Shown here in pieces: positions 1-7,569 of a stretch of 11,945 nt of DNA. The first letter of the stretch is position 1. Each line of letters begins with the position of its first letter. The notes under the pieces were generated by a model, which was given only the letters and a program-made list of their open reading frames with translations, was not told the origin of the DNA and made no database searches. A program made the translations under genes and the position numbers. Source of the DNA: Pseudomonadota bacterium (GTDB taxonomy: Bacteria > Pseudomonadota > Alphaproteobacteria > Rhizobiales > Rhizobiaceae); assembly GCA_003242525.1 (NCBI GenBank), contig QGUU01000034.1:1-11945 (forward strand), given 5' to 3'.

Positions 1-201
1 GTCGTGGGTGTGGCTGCCGCGGGGCAGGGACCGGGCGGCAAGCATGCGGCCGCTCAATACAATCTCGTCGAGATCGGCGGCGAGCAAGGCCGGTGGACCG
101 TGAAGCTTACACGTCGCGGCCTGGTTGGGCCGGCCATGCCGCCTGCGGACATTGAGGTTGTGGACCTTGGCGCTTCGTCCCGTCCGGCGGTCAGAAGCTG
201 A
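1..201 (+). CDS. C-terminal end of a plus-strand gene, possibly metallophosphoesterase
   Basis: The frame is open from the left edge to a TGA at 199-201, so this is the last 66 residues of a longer protein. It is the only plus-strand gene in the window. The visible part has the segments QYNLVEIGGE and RWTVKLTRRGL. These resemble the C-terminal beta-strand region (a YNL-E-I-G-x-W-x-V-x-x-x-RG pattern) of alphaproteobacterial calcineurin-like metallophosphoesterases. No catalytic motif lies inside the window, so the family is a guess from memory of that tail; the reading frame itself is better supported by its composition and by the convergent neighbour. Its last 11 bases overlap the end of the minus-strand gene that follows. 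Confidence 0.5.
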   Translation, partial: VVGVAAAGQGPGGKHAAAQYNLVEIGGEQGRWTVKLTRRGLVGPAMPPADIEVVDLGASSRPAVRS

Positions 202-811
202 ATTGCATGGCCACAAGGCGATCCCAGAGGAGGATCGCAGAAACGACGAGCCCAACCAATGCGCCAGCGGCAACCATCGCCACGCCCGAGAGAATCGCTG
301 AATATCTTCTGCGACGCTCGGCTGGTCCGGGCTGAAGCGGCCCTGCTTCCAGTACCTCCTGACGCCGGAAGGTGGCTGCCACTGGCTCCGCCATACCTTC
401 CATGAGGCGCTGCCGTTCGACCACCCGCTCGGCGATATAGCGCGTGACGTGATCGGCCACGACCCTCATGTCTGTCGATTCGGCGAGCACGATCCGGCCT
501 GCGCGCGTATCCCTGAGAAAGCGATAGGTGCGCCGGTCACTGCCCATCTGTACATGGGCAACCGCGTCGATCCACAACCGGGGCTGAAGTCCGGAGGAGA
601 TGGCGAAGTCGAAATTGTCCATGTCCGCCGGAACGTCCGCAAATACAGGTGAAAGTTCAGCCGCTAGGAGGTCGAGCCGTGCCCTGTGCGCCTCGCGCAG
701 GTCCACCACCACATCGTCTCGGTCCGCCAGAGCGTTCTTCACCTCGCGGATGGCGTTCGCCAGCTTTCGCGACGGTTCCATAGGCGTAACTTTGTCGGCC
801 GCGTCGTGCAT
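191..811 (-). CDS. Conserved hypothetical protein with a C-terminal membrane anchor
   Basis: A protein of about 206 residues of unknown function. The core, starting near RKLANAIREVKNAL and running through a DDVVVDLREA segment and the SSGLQPRLWIDAV and DRRTYRFLRDT segments, looks soluble. The last 35 or so residues contain one hydrophobic helix (VAMVAAGALVGLVVSAILLW) after a basic RRRR stretch, which suggests a tail-anchored inner-membrane protein facing the cytoplasm. I recall similar uncharacterised proteins in rhizobia that begin near the RKLANAIREVKNAL segment. The start is uncertain: in-frame ATGs lie at 847, 811 and 781 and none has a strong Shine-Dalgarno site. I chose 811 because an AGAG lies at a usable distance and an AT-rich inverted repeat, which looks like promoter DNA, lies between 811 and 847. 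The gene converges on the plus-strand gene at the left edge. Confidence 0.75.
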   Translation of the reverse strand: MHDAADKVTPMEPSRKLANAIREVKNALADRDDVVVDLREAHRARLDLLAAELSPVFADVPADMDNFDFAISSGLQPRLWIDAVAHVQMGSDRRTYRFLRDTRAGRIVLAESTDMRVVADHVTRYIAERVVERQRLMEGMAEPVAATFRRQEVLEAGPLQPGPAERRRRYSAILSGVAMVAAGALVGLVVSAILLWDRLVAMQFSF

Positions 812-829
812 CGGGAGCTCTGGCGTTTG

Positions 830-845
830 GTTAATAGCGATTAAC
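830..845. promoter_or_regulatory. Perfect inverted repeat, possible operator (CtrA-box-like)
   Basis: GTTAAT-AGCG-ATTAAC is a perfect 6-bp inverted repeat with a 4-base spacer in an AT-rich patch. It lies just upstream of the preferred start (811) of the small membrane-anchored protein. Read on the minus strand it is TTAA-N6-TTAACC, one base shorter than the TTAA-N7-TTAA CtrA consensus known in alphaproteobacteria. If translation starts at 847 instead, the repeat is inside the coding region. Confidence 0.35.
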
Positions 846-922
846 ATAAATATGGCCGAAATACATCCGATGTGGTGGGCGGAGCGGTCATTCGCAGCCA
901 GTTGCCTGGGCGCGACACCTCA

Positions 923-943
923 ATGGCGCTGTGCGAGCGCCAT
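923..943. terminator. Hairpin after the TPR gene, possible terminator without T-tract
   Basis: ATGGCGCT and AGCGCCAT form a perfect 8-bp stem around the 5-base loop GTGCG. The hairpin begins 18 bases beyond the stop of the TPR-protein gene and lies ahead of the next minus-strand gene. No run of T follows it on the minus strand, so intrinsic termination would be weak; it could instead be an operator for the downstream gene. Confidence 0.35.
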
Positions 944-960
944 GGAAGGAAGCAGGTCCA

Positions 961-2682
961 TCAACTACCTTTGCCCAGTCCTGCCTCACGGAGTGCGGAC
1001 ACGAGTCGGTTCGTCAGGTCCGGCGGATAGCGCCGCTCGGAAAAGGCATGCCGAGGATCTGCGGCAAAGGCAGGGAAGCGGGTGACCAGTTCGTTCAGAA
1101 TCCGCCGTCTCATCTGGTCGTTACCCGCCCCGGTGGCTGCAATCAGCTGGGCAGCGAGATAGTGCGACTTGACGTCGGTCGTTGTCAGCGCCGATGCAGC
1201 GCGGGCAGCCCGTTCCTGGTCGCCTTGCATGAATGCGCCGAGGAAAAGGCCGAAATCCCACCATGTCGGATGCGCGCTCGACGCCTCAACGGCCCGCAGG
1301 ATGATTGGCGTGCCTTCGCGGTAGCGGCCGGAAAAGATGAGGCCGTAGCCATAGGCAGCAGCCATGGAAAGATCATAGGTGTTGAGTTCATACGCCTTGC
1401 GCATCCACCGCAGGGAGTCGTCGCCACTGCCGAGCCGCGCGTTGAGGAAGCCATAGGTGCGATGGGCGGACGGACTCGTCGCTCCCATGAGTACGGCCTT
1501 ATGAGCAAACCCCTTTGCCGTTTCGAAACTGGCGTGCGGCGGATAGGCATAATTGTCCGTGATGGACTCCATCTGCAGCGCCGCGAGTCCCGAATAGACC
1601 AAGGCGGACTTGGCATCCTGATCCGCCAGATCTTCGAGACAGCGATAGGCTGTCTCGTGGTTGCGCGCGTTCTGATCCAGAAAATAGGCTTCGCCGAGCA
1701 GCAGGCACCGGGTCAGTCCGGCATCCAGCCGGGCCTGTTCGATATATCGGTAGATGCTCCCGGAGGGCAGCACCGTGGCGCTCAATAGCCCGGCCACGCG
1801 GTCTTCGACAACGCCCTGCTCGGTGTCTGCCGGGGTCAGGTTGCGCGATACCAGCACTCGTCCCGATGCGAGGTGCTGCAGTTCGACTGCTACGTCGCCG
1901 GCGGTCGCGCCGGGACCCACTTCAAAGACGAAACTCGTGAGCCCGTGCGAGTCGGACGAAGTTTCGGCGTTTCGGCCGATGAAATCCACCCAGTCAAATC
2001 CAGGCAATCCAGCCCGCATGGCGGCTGCGACCCGTGCGGCGGCGGGGGCTGCGTCATTGACCGACATGTAGACCAGAGGCAGCGTTTCATTCGGCGCGGG
2101 TGGGGAGATGCTCGCGGTGGCAACCGTCGTTTCCACGTTTGCGATTTGCTCTGCCAAGGGTGGGGCCATCCCGTTCTGGCGGAGCGTCAGCAGGCCCAGC
2201 ATCAGCACCACGAGGCCCAGGGCCAGCCAGACCAATCTGAACTGGCGCCTGATTGAAGGGAGGGGGACAGGGGATTCCGGAAGGTCGGCATCGGCAGGAG
2301 CCGAGCCCATATCGGCAAGCAACCCGTTCGTGGCGCCGCCTCTCTTGTATTCATAGATCGGCACATAGCTGCCGCGTGGAATGACGATTCTTAAGGGGTC
2401 GTCCGCGCCTTCGGTCGTGGCATACTGGCTAAGCAGATCGCGCAGGCGGCCTGCCTGAACCCTTACGACGGCATCGGTTGCCGGATCGAAATCGGCATCC
2501 TTGCCGAATACATCCATGGCAATGGCGAAGCCCTTGAGCCGGTTGGCCTCGCCTTGCTGCTCCCGCTCGACAAGATAACGCAAAAGGTTTCGCGCGCGCT
2601 CGGATCGGGCGAAGGTTTCGCTGGCGAGTATGCGCTCCAGCGTTTCGCGCACTGCGGGGGCGGCAGGCGTGTAATGCTGCAA
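961..2682 (-). CDS. Single-pass membrane protein with N-terminal regulator-like domain and C-terminal TPR-like repeats
   Basis: A 573-residue protein. Residues about 10-112 form a conserved domain with the pattern LLRYLVE...RLKGFAIAMDVFG...FDPATDAVVRVQAGRLRDLL...IVIPRGSYVPIY. This domain is common at the N-terminus of alphaproteobacterial and acidobacterial proteins labelled as regulators, adenylate cyclases or TPR proteins; its molecular role is not known to me. One membrane helix follows at about 149-168 (LVWLALGLVVLMLGLLTL). The rest would then be periplasmic, with several helical TPR-like repeats from about residue 310 to the end. No cyclase catalytic domain is present. The start is a TTG at 2682: GGAAGG lies 9 bases upstream, and the protein then begins just before the conserved domain. 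A longer reading from 2934 would overlap leuA and has an unlike, basic composition. A signalling or DNA-binding role is inference. Confidence 0.8.
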   Translation of the reverse strand: MQHYTPAAPAVRETLERILASETFARSERARNLLRYLVEREQQGEANRLKGFAIAMDVFGKDADFDPATDAVVRVQAGRLRDLLSQYATTEGADDPLRIVIPRGSYVPIYEYKRGGATNGLLADMGSAPADADLPESPVPLPSIRRQFRLVWLALGLVVLMLGLLTLRQNGMAPPLAEQIANVETTVATASISPPAPNETLPLVYMSVNDAAPAAARVAAAMRAGLPGFDWVDFIGRNAETSSDSHGLTSFVFEVGPGATAGDVAVELQHLASGRVLVSRNLTPADTEQGVVEDRVAGLLSATVLPSGSIYRYIEQARLDAGLTRCLLLGEAYFLDQNARNHETAYRCLEDLADQDAKSALVYSGLAALQMESITDNYAYPPHASFETAKGFAHKAVLMGATSPSAHRTYGFLNARLGSGDDSLRWMRKAYELNTYDLSMAAAYGYGLIFSGRYREGTPIILRAVEASSAHPTWWDFGLFLGAFMQGDQERAARAASALTTTDVKSHYLAAQLIAATGAGNDQMRRRILNELVTRFPAFAADPRHAFSERRYPPDLTNRLVSALREAGLGKGS

Positions 2683-2721
2683 CTGTCTGACCCTTCCAGA
2701 CGGCGGCAAGGACAAGACGCG

Positions 2722-2749
2722 ATAATATAGCGCTTGCCCGGGGGTACAA
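2722..2749 (-). promoter_or_regulatory. Possible promoter for the TPR-protein gene
   Basis: On the minus strand TTGTAC (2749-2744) is followed after 16 bases by TATTAT (2727-2722), in the 143-base gap between leuA and the TTG start at 2682. The -10 match is good, the -35 match is weak. This is sequence resemblance only. Confidence 0.35.
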
Positions 2750-2776
2750 GCGTCGACGGACTGCCCGGAATTATTT

Positions 2777-2803
2777 GCCCAGCCAAAAATATTCCGGCTG
2801 GGC
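2777..2803 (-). terminator. Possible leuA terminator hairpin
   Basis: GCCCAGCC and GGCTGGGC form a perfect 8-bp GC-rich stem around an 11-base AT-rich loop, beginning 22 bases after the leuA stop codon. The bases that follow on the minus strand are AAATAATT rather than a T-run, so the call as an intrinsic terminator is tentative. Flanking CCGGAAT and ATTCCGG segments offer a competing pairing. Confidence 0.4.
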
Positions 2804-2825
2804 GCTGTTCCGGCAGTATCCGTCC

Positions 2826-4643
<1,818 letters not shown>

Positions 4644-4671
4644 TCAATTGGTCTGATGACGAAAGGAGCTG

Positions 4672-4711
4672 GCCGTGGGCAACCCGCCCTGGCGGCATCG
4701 ACCGCCGGGCG
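4672..4711 (-). promoter_or_regulatory. Leucine attenuator: competing hairpins between leader ORF and leuA
   Basis: Three overlapping hairpins can be drawn on the minus strand. Segment 1, CGCCGGGC (4731-4724, at the end of the leader ORF), pairs with GCCCGGCG (4710-4703). That second segment can instead form a 10-bp stem with CCGCC-A-GGGCG (4711-4685, one bulged A, loop TCGATG). The third segment can instead pair downstream as GCCG...GGGC with GCCC...CGGC (4696-4672). This 1:2, 2:3, 3:4 order is the layout of a transcription attenuator. After the last hairpin comes CAGCTCCTTTCG, only a weak T-tract, so the terminator is the weakest part of the reading. A further AAGGAGC/GCTCCTT pairing encloses the whole. 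Confidence 0.55.
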
Positions 4712-4716
4712 CTCCT

Positions 4717-4833
4717 TCAATGGGCCCGGCGATCGCCGATAAGGCCGAGAAGAAGCACGGTGGAGGAAAGCGCGCGCAAGGTCTGGCCGGTGAAGCCGGC
4801 TGGACGGGCAGTTTTGGTGCGGCGCGTCATCAT
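4717..4833 (-). CDS. leuL: Putative leucine leader peptide upstream of leuA
   Basis: A 38-codon ORF in the 329-base gap upstream of leuA, starting with two consecutive ATG codons (4833 and 4830); an in-frame ATG at 4845 would give 42 codons. It is very basic at first, then Leu-rich toward its end: the segment TVLLLGLIGDRR carries Leu codons CTT CTT CTC and CTT just before the stop, with two more (TTG and CTT) shortly before. The stop is followed at once by competing hairpins and then leuA, the expected place for a regulatory leader peptide. There is no Shine-Dalgarno site; a -10-like hexamer ends 7 bases before the first ATG, so the RNA may be leaderless. At 38 codons it is long for an attenuator peptide. 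Translation is inferred, not shown. Confidence 0.55.
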   Translation of the reverse strand: MMTRRTKTARPAGFTGQTLRALSSTVLLLGLIGDRRAH

Positions 4834-4840
4834 GGGCGCT

Positions 4841-4869
4841 GTCATACAGGAGAGATTTCGCCGAGGCAA
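4841..4869 (-). promoter_or_regulatory. Putative leuA leader promoter
   Basis: TTGCCT (4869-4864), a 17-base spacer and TATGAC (4846-4841) lie directly upstream of the leader ORF. With the usual distance from the -10 box, transcription would begin at or one base before the ATG at 4833. The design matches the trp leader promoter in this window. If transcription does begin there, the ATG at 4845 cannot be used. Confidence 0.5.
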
Positions 4870-4906
4870 GACAAGGTTTGGCCGCTATGAAATGCCTGAG
4901 GGCGGC

Positions 4907-5995
4907 CTATTGCCGAAGCGTGCGCGCAACGATCCTTGCGAGCGACGGTCCAAGGATAAGCACGATCAGGAAGCGAACGGTCTGCAACGCCATGATGAAG
5001 GAAAGATCCACGCTGTGCGAGGCAGCGGCAATGATAGCGACGGAATCCATGCCGCCCGGGCTGGTGGCGAGATAGGCCGTCAGCGGGTCGATGCCGAGGG
5101 TGATGCTGATCAGCCAGGCTATGGCCCCGCACACGGTGATGAGGACGACAATGGACGCGATGATCTGCGGCAGGGCGCGTGCCGCGTGGCGCAGGATGGG
5201 CATGGTGAAGTTCAGCCCGATCGACCAGCCGACCGCAGCGTAGCTTATCGCCAGCAACCATGGCGGCAACTGGAAGTTCAAGTCGAGGCCGAGACGGAGC
5301 GAAGTACCCAGGATCATCGTGCCGAGGAAATAGGGCGAGGGCAGTTTCAGCAGGCGGCCGACGGAAGCCCCGACAAGGGCGACCGCGATAGTAGAGGCAA
5401 AAGCCTGGGCTTCGATGGGCGGAAACCAGATGATCGCCGGCGGTTCCTGCCCGGAAACGTCGATCCAGAGCCGCGCGATGAGCGCCGCCGTCAGCGATAC
5501 GAGGATTACGCGCAGATACTGCATGAAGGCGACCAGGCGCTGGTCCGCACCGAACGCCCCCGCCATCAGCACCATGGCCGTTGCGGCGCCGGGAGTGGAG
5601 CCCCATACCGCCGTTGTTCCCGGAAGAATCCGCCAGCGGCTGATCAGCCAGCCCAGAACGCTCGACGCCATCAGCGTGGCCGCCACCGCACCCAGGAAAA
5701 TTGGCCATTCGTCCATGAACACCGGGAATATTCCCGGCTCTATCGAGGAGGCGACGAGGCAGCCTACGATTGACTGCGCCGCGGCAAAGGCAACCCTTGG
5801 CACACGTACCGTCGCATCATTAGTACCGGCAACGATACCTGCAAACATTGGGCCGATGAGGAGGGCGGCCGGGAGCATCGCCATCTCCAGCAGGCCGACG
5901 AAAAGGACTGAAACGAGGAGAACAGCCAACCATTGCCCCCACCGCGGCACCCTGGCCAGGCGCCCCGGTGATTGTTTTCGCTGAGAGTCGGTCAT
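4907..5995 (-). CDS. AbrB-family integral membrane protein (putative transporter)
   Basis: A 362-residue, highly hydrophobic protein with about ten membrane helices. It has an internal duplication typical of the AbrB family (once annotated as ammonia monooxygenase-like, unrelated to the Bacillus regulator AbrB). The first half carries GSTPGAATAMVLMAGAFGAD followed by LRVILVS, and the second half carries the matching ATSPGGMDSVAIIAAASH followed by TVRFLIVLILGP. These paired SPGG/TPGA loops and Arg-containing helices are what identify the family. The substrate is not established; transport or efflux of a small organic molecule is inference. The start is taken as the ATG at 5995 (MTDSQRK); a TTG at 6025 would add ten residues, and neither has a clear ribosome-binding site. 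It is not tightly coupled to leuA, which follows after the leader region. Confidence 0.88.
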   Translation of the reverse strand: MTDSQRKQSPGRLARVPRWGQWLAVLLVSVLFVGLLEMAMLPAALLIGPMFAGIVAGTNDATVRVPRVAFAAAQSIVGCLVASSIEPGIFPVFMDEWPIFLGAVAATLMASSVLGWLISRWRILPGTTAVWGSTPGAATAMVLMAGAFGADQRLVAFMQYLRVILVSLTAALIARLWIDVSGQEPPAIIWFPPIEAQAFASTIAVALVGASVGRLLKLPSPYFLGTMILGTSLRLGLDLNFQLPPWLLAISYAAVGWSIGLNFTMPILRHAARALPQIIASIVVLITVCGAIAWLISITLGIDPLTAYLATSPGGMDSVAIIAAASHSVDLSFIMALQTVRFLIVLILGPSLARIVARTLRQ

Positions 5996-6122
5996 TGGAT
6001 CGGTCTTTGCTCGGCGGTGGCGCAATGCGAGGTGCAGCAGATGTCAGCCGCTGGGCCATGACGGGCAACAGCCAGAGAAGATCGGGCTGCGAGGGGATGA
6101 CCCCGCGTCCGTGCATCGCGCG

Positions 6123-6421
6123 TCAGCTTGACGGGAGGCCGCAACCGCCAACCGGTTCAGTCTCCACCTGGAATTCCATACCTGCAATCAATGGCCGGGC
6201 ACGCGCAATTGCCGCCTGGATCTCCGGCATGGCCAGCGAGGCCTTGTGGCTGGCGGCGTCGGCCCATGCTTCCGTTATCCAGATGGCGGTGGTGTCGGGG
6301 GGACGCGGGCAACGACGTAGCTCAGGCATCCAGGCATGGCACCAGTTGCATCGAGCAAAATACTCACCAATTCATCCCGCTTGCCGGGTTGGGCGCGCAA
6401 CTTCCCGATCAATCCGTACAT
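6123..6421 (-). pseudogene. Antibiotic-biosynthesis-monooxygenase-fold (ABM) protein gene with a frameshift
   Basis: The ATG at 6421 has a strong ribosome-binding site, AAGGAG (6434-6429), 7 bases upstream, and opens MYGLIGKLRAQPGKRDELVS...MPGCLSYVVAR, the first half of a small ABM ferredoxin-like domain protein of the YgiN quinol-monooxygenase type. At a run of six Cs (minus strand; 6297-6302) the frame is lost. The second half, DTTAIWITEAW...SHKASLAMPEIQAAIARARPLIAG, continues in another frame to a TGA at 6123-6125. The total, 299 bases, is one base short of 100 codons, so one missing C would restore a 99-residue protein. Such proteins are small dimeric oxygenases or detoxification enzymes; the substrate is unknown. 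This may be a real pseudogene, a phase-variable tract or a sequencing error in a homopolymer. Confidence 0.82.
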
Positions 6422-6450
6422 CAGGCCTCTCCTTGCCTGCCCGCCGCGGA

Positions 6451-6462
6451 TGTTTGCAAACA
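6451..6462. promoter_or_regulatory. 12-bp perfect palindrome upstream of the ABM gene
   Basis: TGTTTGCAAACA is a perfect palindrome 29 bases upstream of the ABM start codon. Next to it lies GAACT-N6-AGTTC (6467-6482). The position fits an operator for a dimeric repressor; no specific regulator can be named. Confidence 0.4.
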
Positions 6463-6554
6463 AGGCGAACTTCGTCCAGTTCGGATATTGCGAAATTTTC
6501 CGGGCCGATGTGTTTTGTCCCGATCAAACCCGTGGCGATGAGAGGCTTCCACGC

Positions 6555-7463
6555 TCAGGCGAACGGGACCGCGGGCGTGCCCTTGGGCAGCTTGGCTTCG
6601 TCGTCGGGCTCGACATGGATTACGACCCGCACGGACGGGATTTCGGCCTTCAGCGCATCTTCGATCCGGTCGCAGATCATGTGACTGTCCCGGACCGGCA
6701 TCTCGCCGTCCACAATCATGTGAAATTCTATGAAGGTGGCTCGTCCGGCGATTCGGGTCCTGAGGTCGTGTACCTCGATGACACCCTTGGAATTGGCGGA
6801 GATGATGTCACGGATGCGGATGTTTTCCTGGATGTCGACGGCGCGGTCCATCAATCCATTCAGGGAAGAGGCGATGACGTGCCATCCTTGCCACAGGATG
6901 TTGAGTGCCACGAGGACAGCCAGTGCCGGGTCGAGCACCTGCCAGCCGGTCAGAACCGCCCCGACAAGACCTGCAAAGACGCCCATGGATGTGATGACGT
7001 CGGTCATGATGTGCCTGCCATCGGCGACCAGTGCAGGTGACTTGCCGCTGCGTCCGGTCCGGATCAGCGCCCACGCCCATGCAGCGTTGATGACCGTCGC
7101 CACGCCATTGACGGCAAGCCCCTCCCACGGCTGCTCGAGCGGGCTCGGCGACTGAAAGGTGCGCCAGACCTCGGCCAATATCAGGATCGCGGCCAGCACG
7201 ATCAGAACGCCTTCCAGAACGGCGGAGAAATACTCCGCCTTGTGGTGGCCGAAAGGGTGGTCCTCGTCGGCAGGCTTGTGGCTGATGCGGATGGCCCAGA
7301 AGGCAGCGATGGCGGTGATGACGTTGACGATCGATTCCAGGGCGTCGGAATAGAGCGCGACGGAGCCCGTGATCCACCATGCCATGACCTTGAGCGCGAG
7401 GACGACCAGCGCCACCAGAATGGAAGAAAGCGCGAGGCGCGCCACTTTCTGCTTGGCGTTCAT
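6555..7463 (-). CDS. Cation diffusion facilitator (CDF) family metal transporter
   Basis: A 302-residue inner-membrane metal/proton antiporter of the CDF family, which exports divalent cations such as Zn, Fe, Co or Mn from the cytoplasm. Six membrane helices are visible. Helix 2 has SVALYSDALESIVNV; the first loop has DEDHPFGHHKAE (residues 66-77), the FieF-like HxxGHxKxE signature; helix 5 has ADGRHIMTDV with the H-x-x-x-D pair (His151, Asp155). The C-terminal cytoplasmic domain (about 210-300) includes EVHDLRTRIAGRATFIEFH and VVIHVEP, typical of the CDF dimerisation domain. In helix 2 the metal-site pair reads as Glu43/Asn47, where FieF has Asp/Asp, so metal specificity cannot be taken from FieF. 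The start at 7463 avoids an unlike 20-residue extension and has AAGGA about 11 bases upstream, inside a strong hairpin. It follows trpE(G) after 106 bases on the same strand. Confidence 0.93.
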   Translation of the reverse strand: MNAKQKVARLALSSILVALVVLALKVMAWWITGSVALYSDALESIVNVITAIAAFWAIRISHKPADEDHPFGHHKAEYFSAVLEGVLIVLAAILILAEVWRTFQSPSPLEQPWEGLAVNGVATVINAAWAWALIRTGRSGKSPALVADGRHIMTDVITSMGVFAGLVGAVLTGWQVLDPALAVLVALNILWQGWHVIASSLNGLMDRAVDIQENIRIRDIISANSKGVIEVHDLRTRIAGRATFIEFHMIVDGEMPVRDSHMICDRIEDALKAEIPSVRVVIHVEPDDEAKLPKGTPAVPFA

Positions 7464-7476
7464 ACCGCTCAGATTC

Positions 7477-7500
7477 CTTCTTGCCCCGAGCGGCAAGAAG
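7477..7500 (-). promoter_or_regulatory. Hairpin burying the CDF-gene ribosome-binding site
   Basis: CTTCTTGCC and GGCAAGAAG form a perfect 9-bp stem with a 6-base loop, in the trpE(G)-CDF gap. The 3' arm on the minus strand is GGCAAGAAG followed directly by GA, so the purine-rich AGAAGGA that would bind the ribosome is largely within the stem. No T-run follows, which argues against a simple trpE terminator. Directly upstream is the 10-bp palindrome GCCCGCGGGC (7500-7509). Confidence 0.45.
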
Positions 7501-7569
7501 CCCGCGGGCGGATCGCCCTGCAAGGCGGAACCTGCTGTCTGATGCCAGGGAGAAGGAAACTGCGTCCGC

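Noticed and set aside
4727..4738. 12-bp palindrome CGGCGATCGCCG as a separate operator
   Set aside because: It lies inside the putative leu leader ORF and part of it is already used by attenuator segment 1; the GC-rich background makes such palindromes common.
5820..6116. Minus-strand 98-codon frame overlapping the AbrB N-terminus
   Set aside because: It overlaps the AbrB-family gene in another frame and no part resembles a known protein; the first part covers only the short gap after the ABM gene.
7500..7509. GCCCGCGGGC palindrome as an independent regulatory site
   Set aside because: Short GC palindromes are expected by chance at this base composition; it is noted only as the neighbour of the hairpin at 7477-7500.
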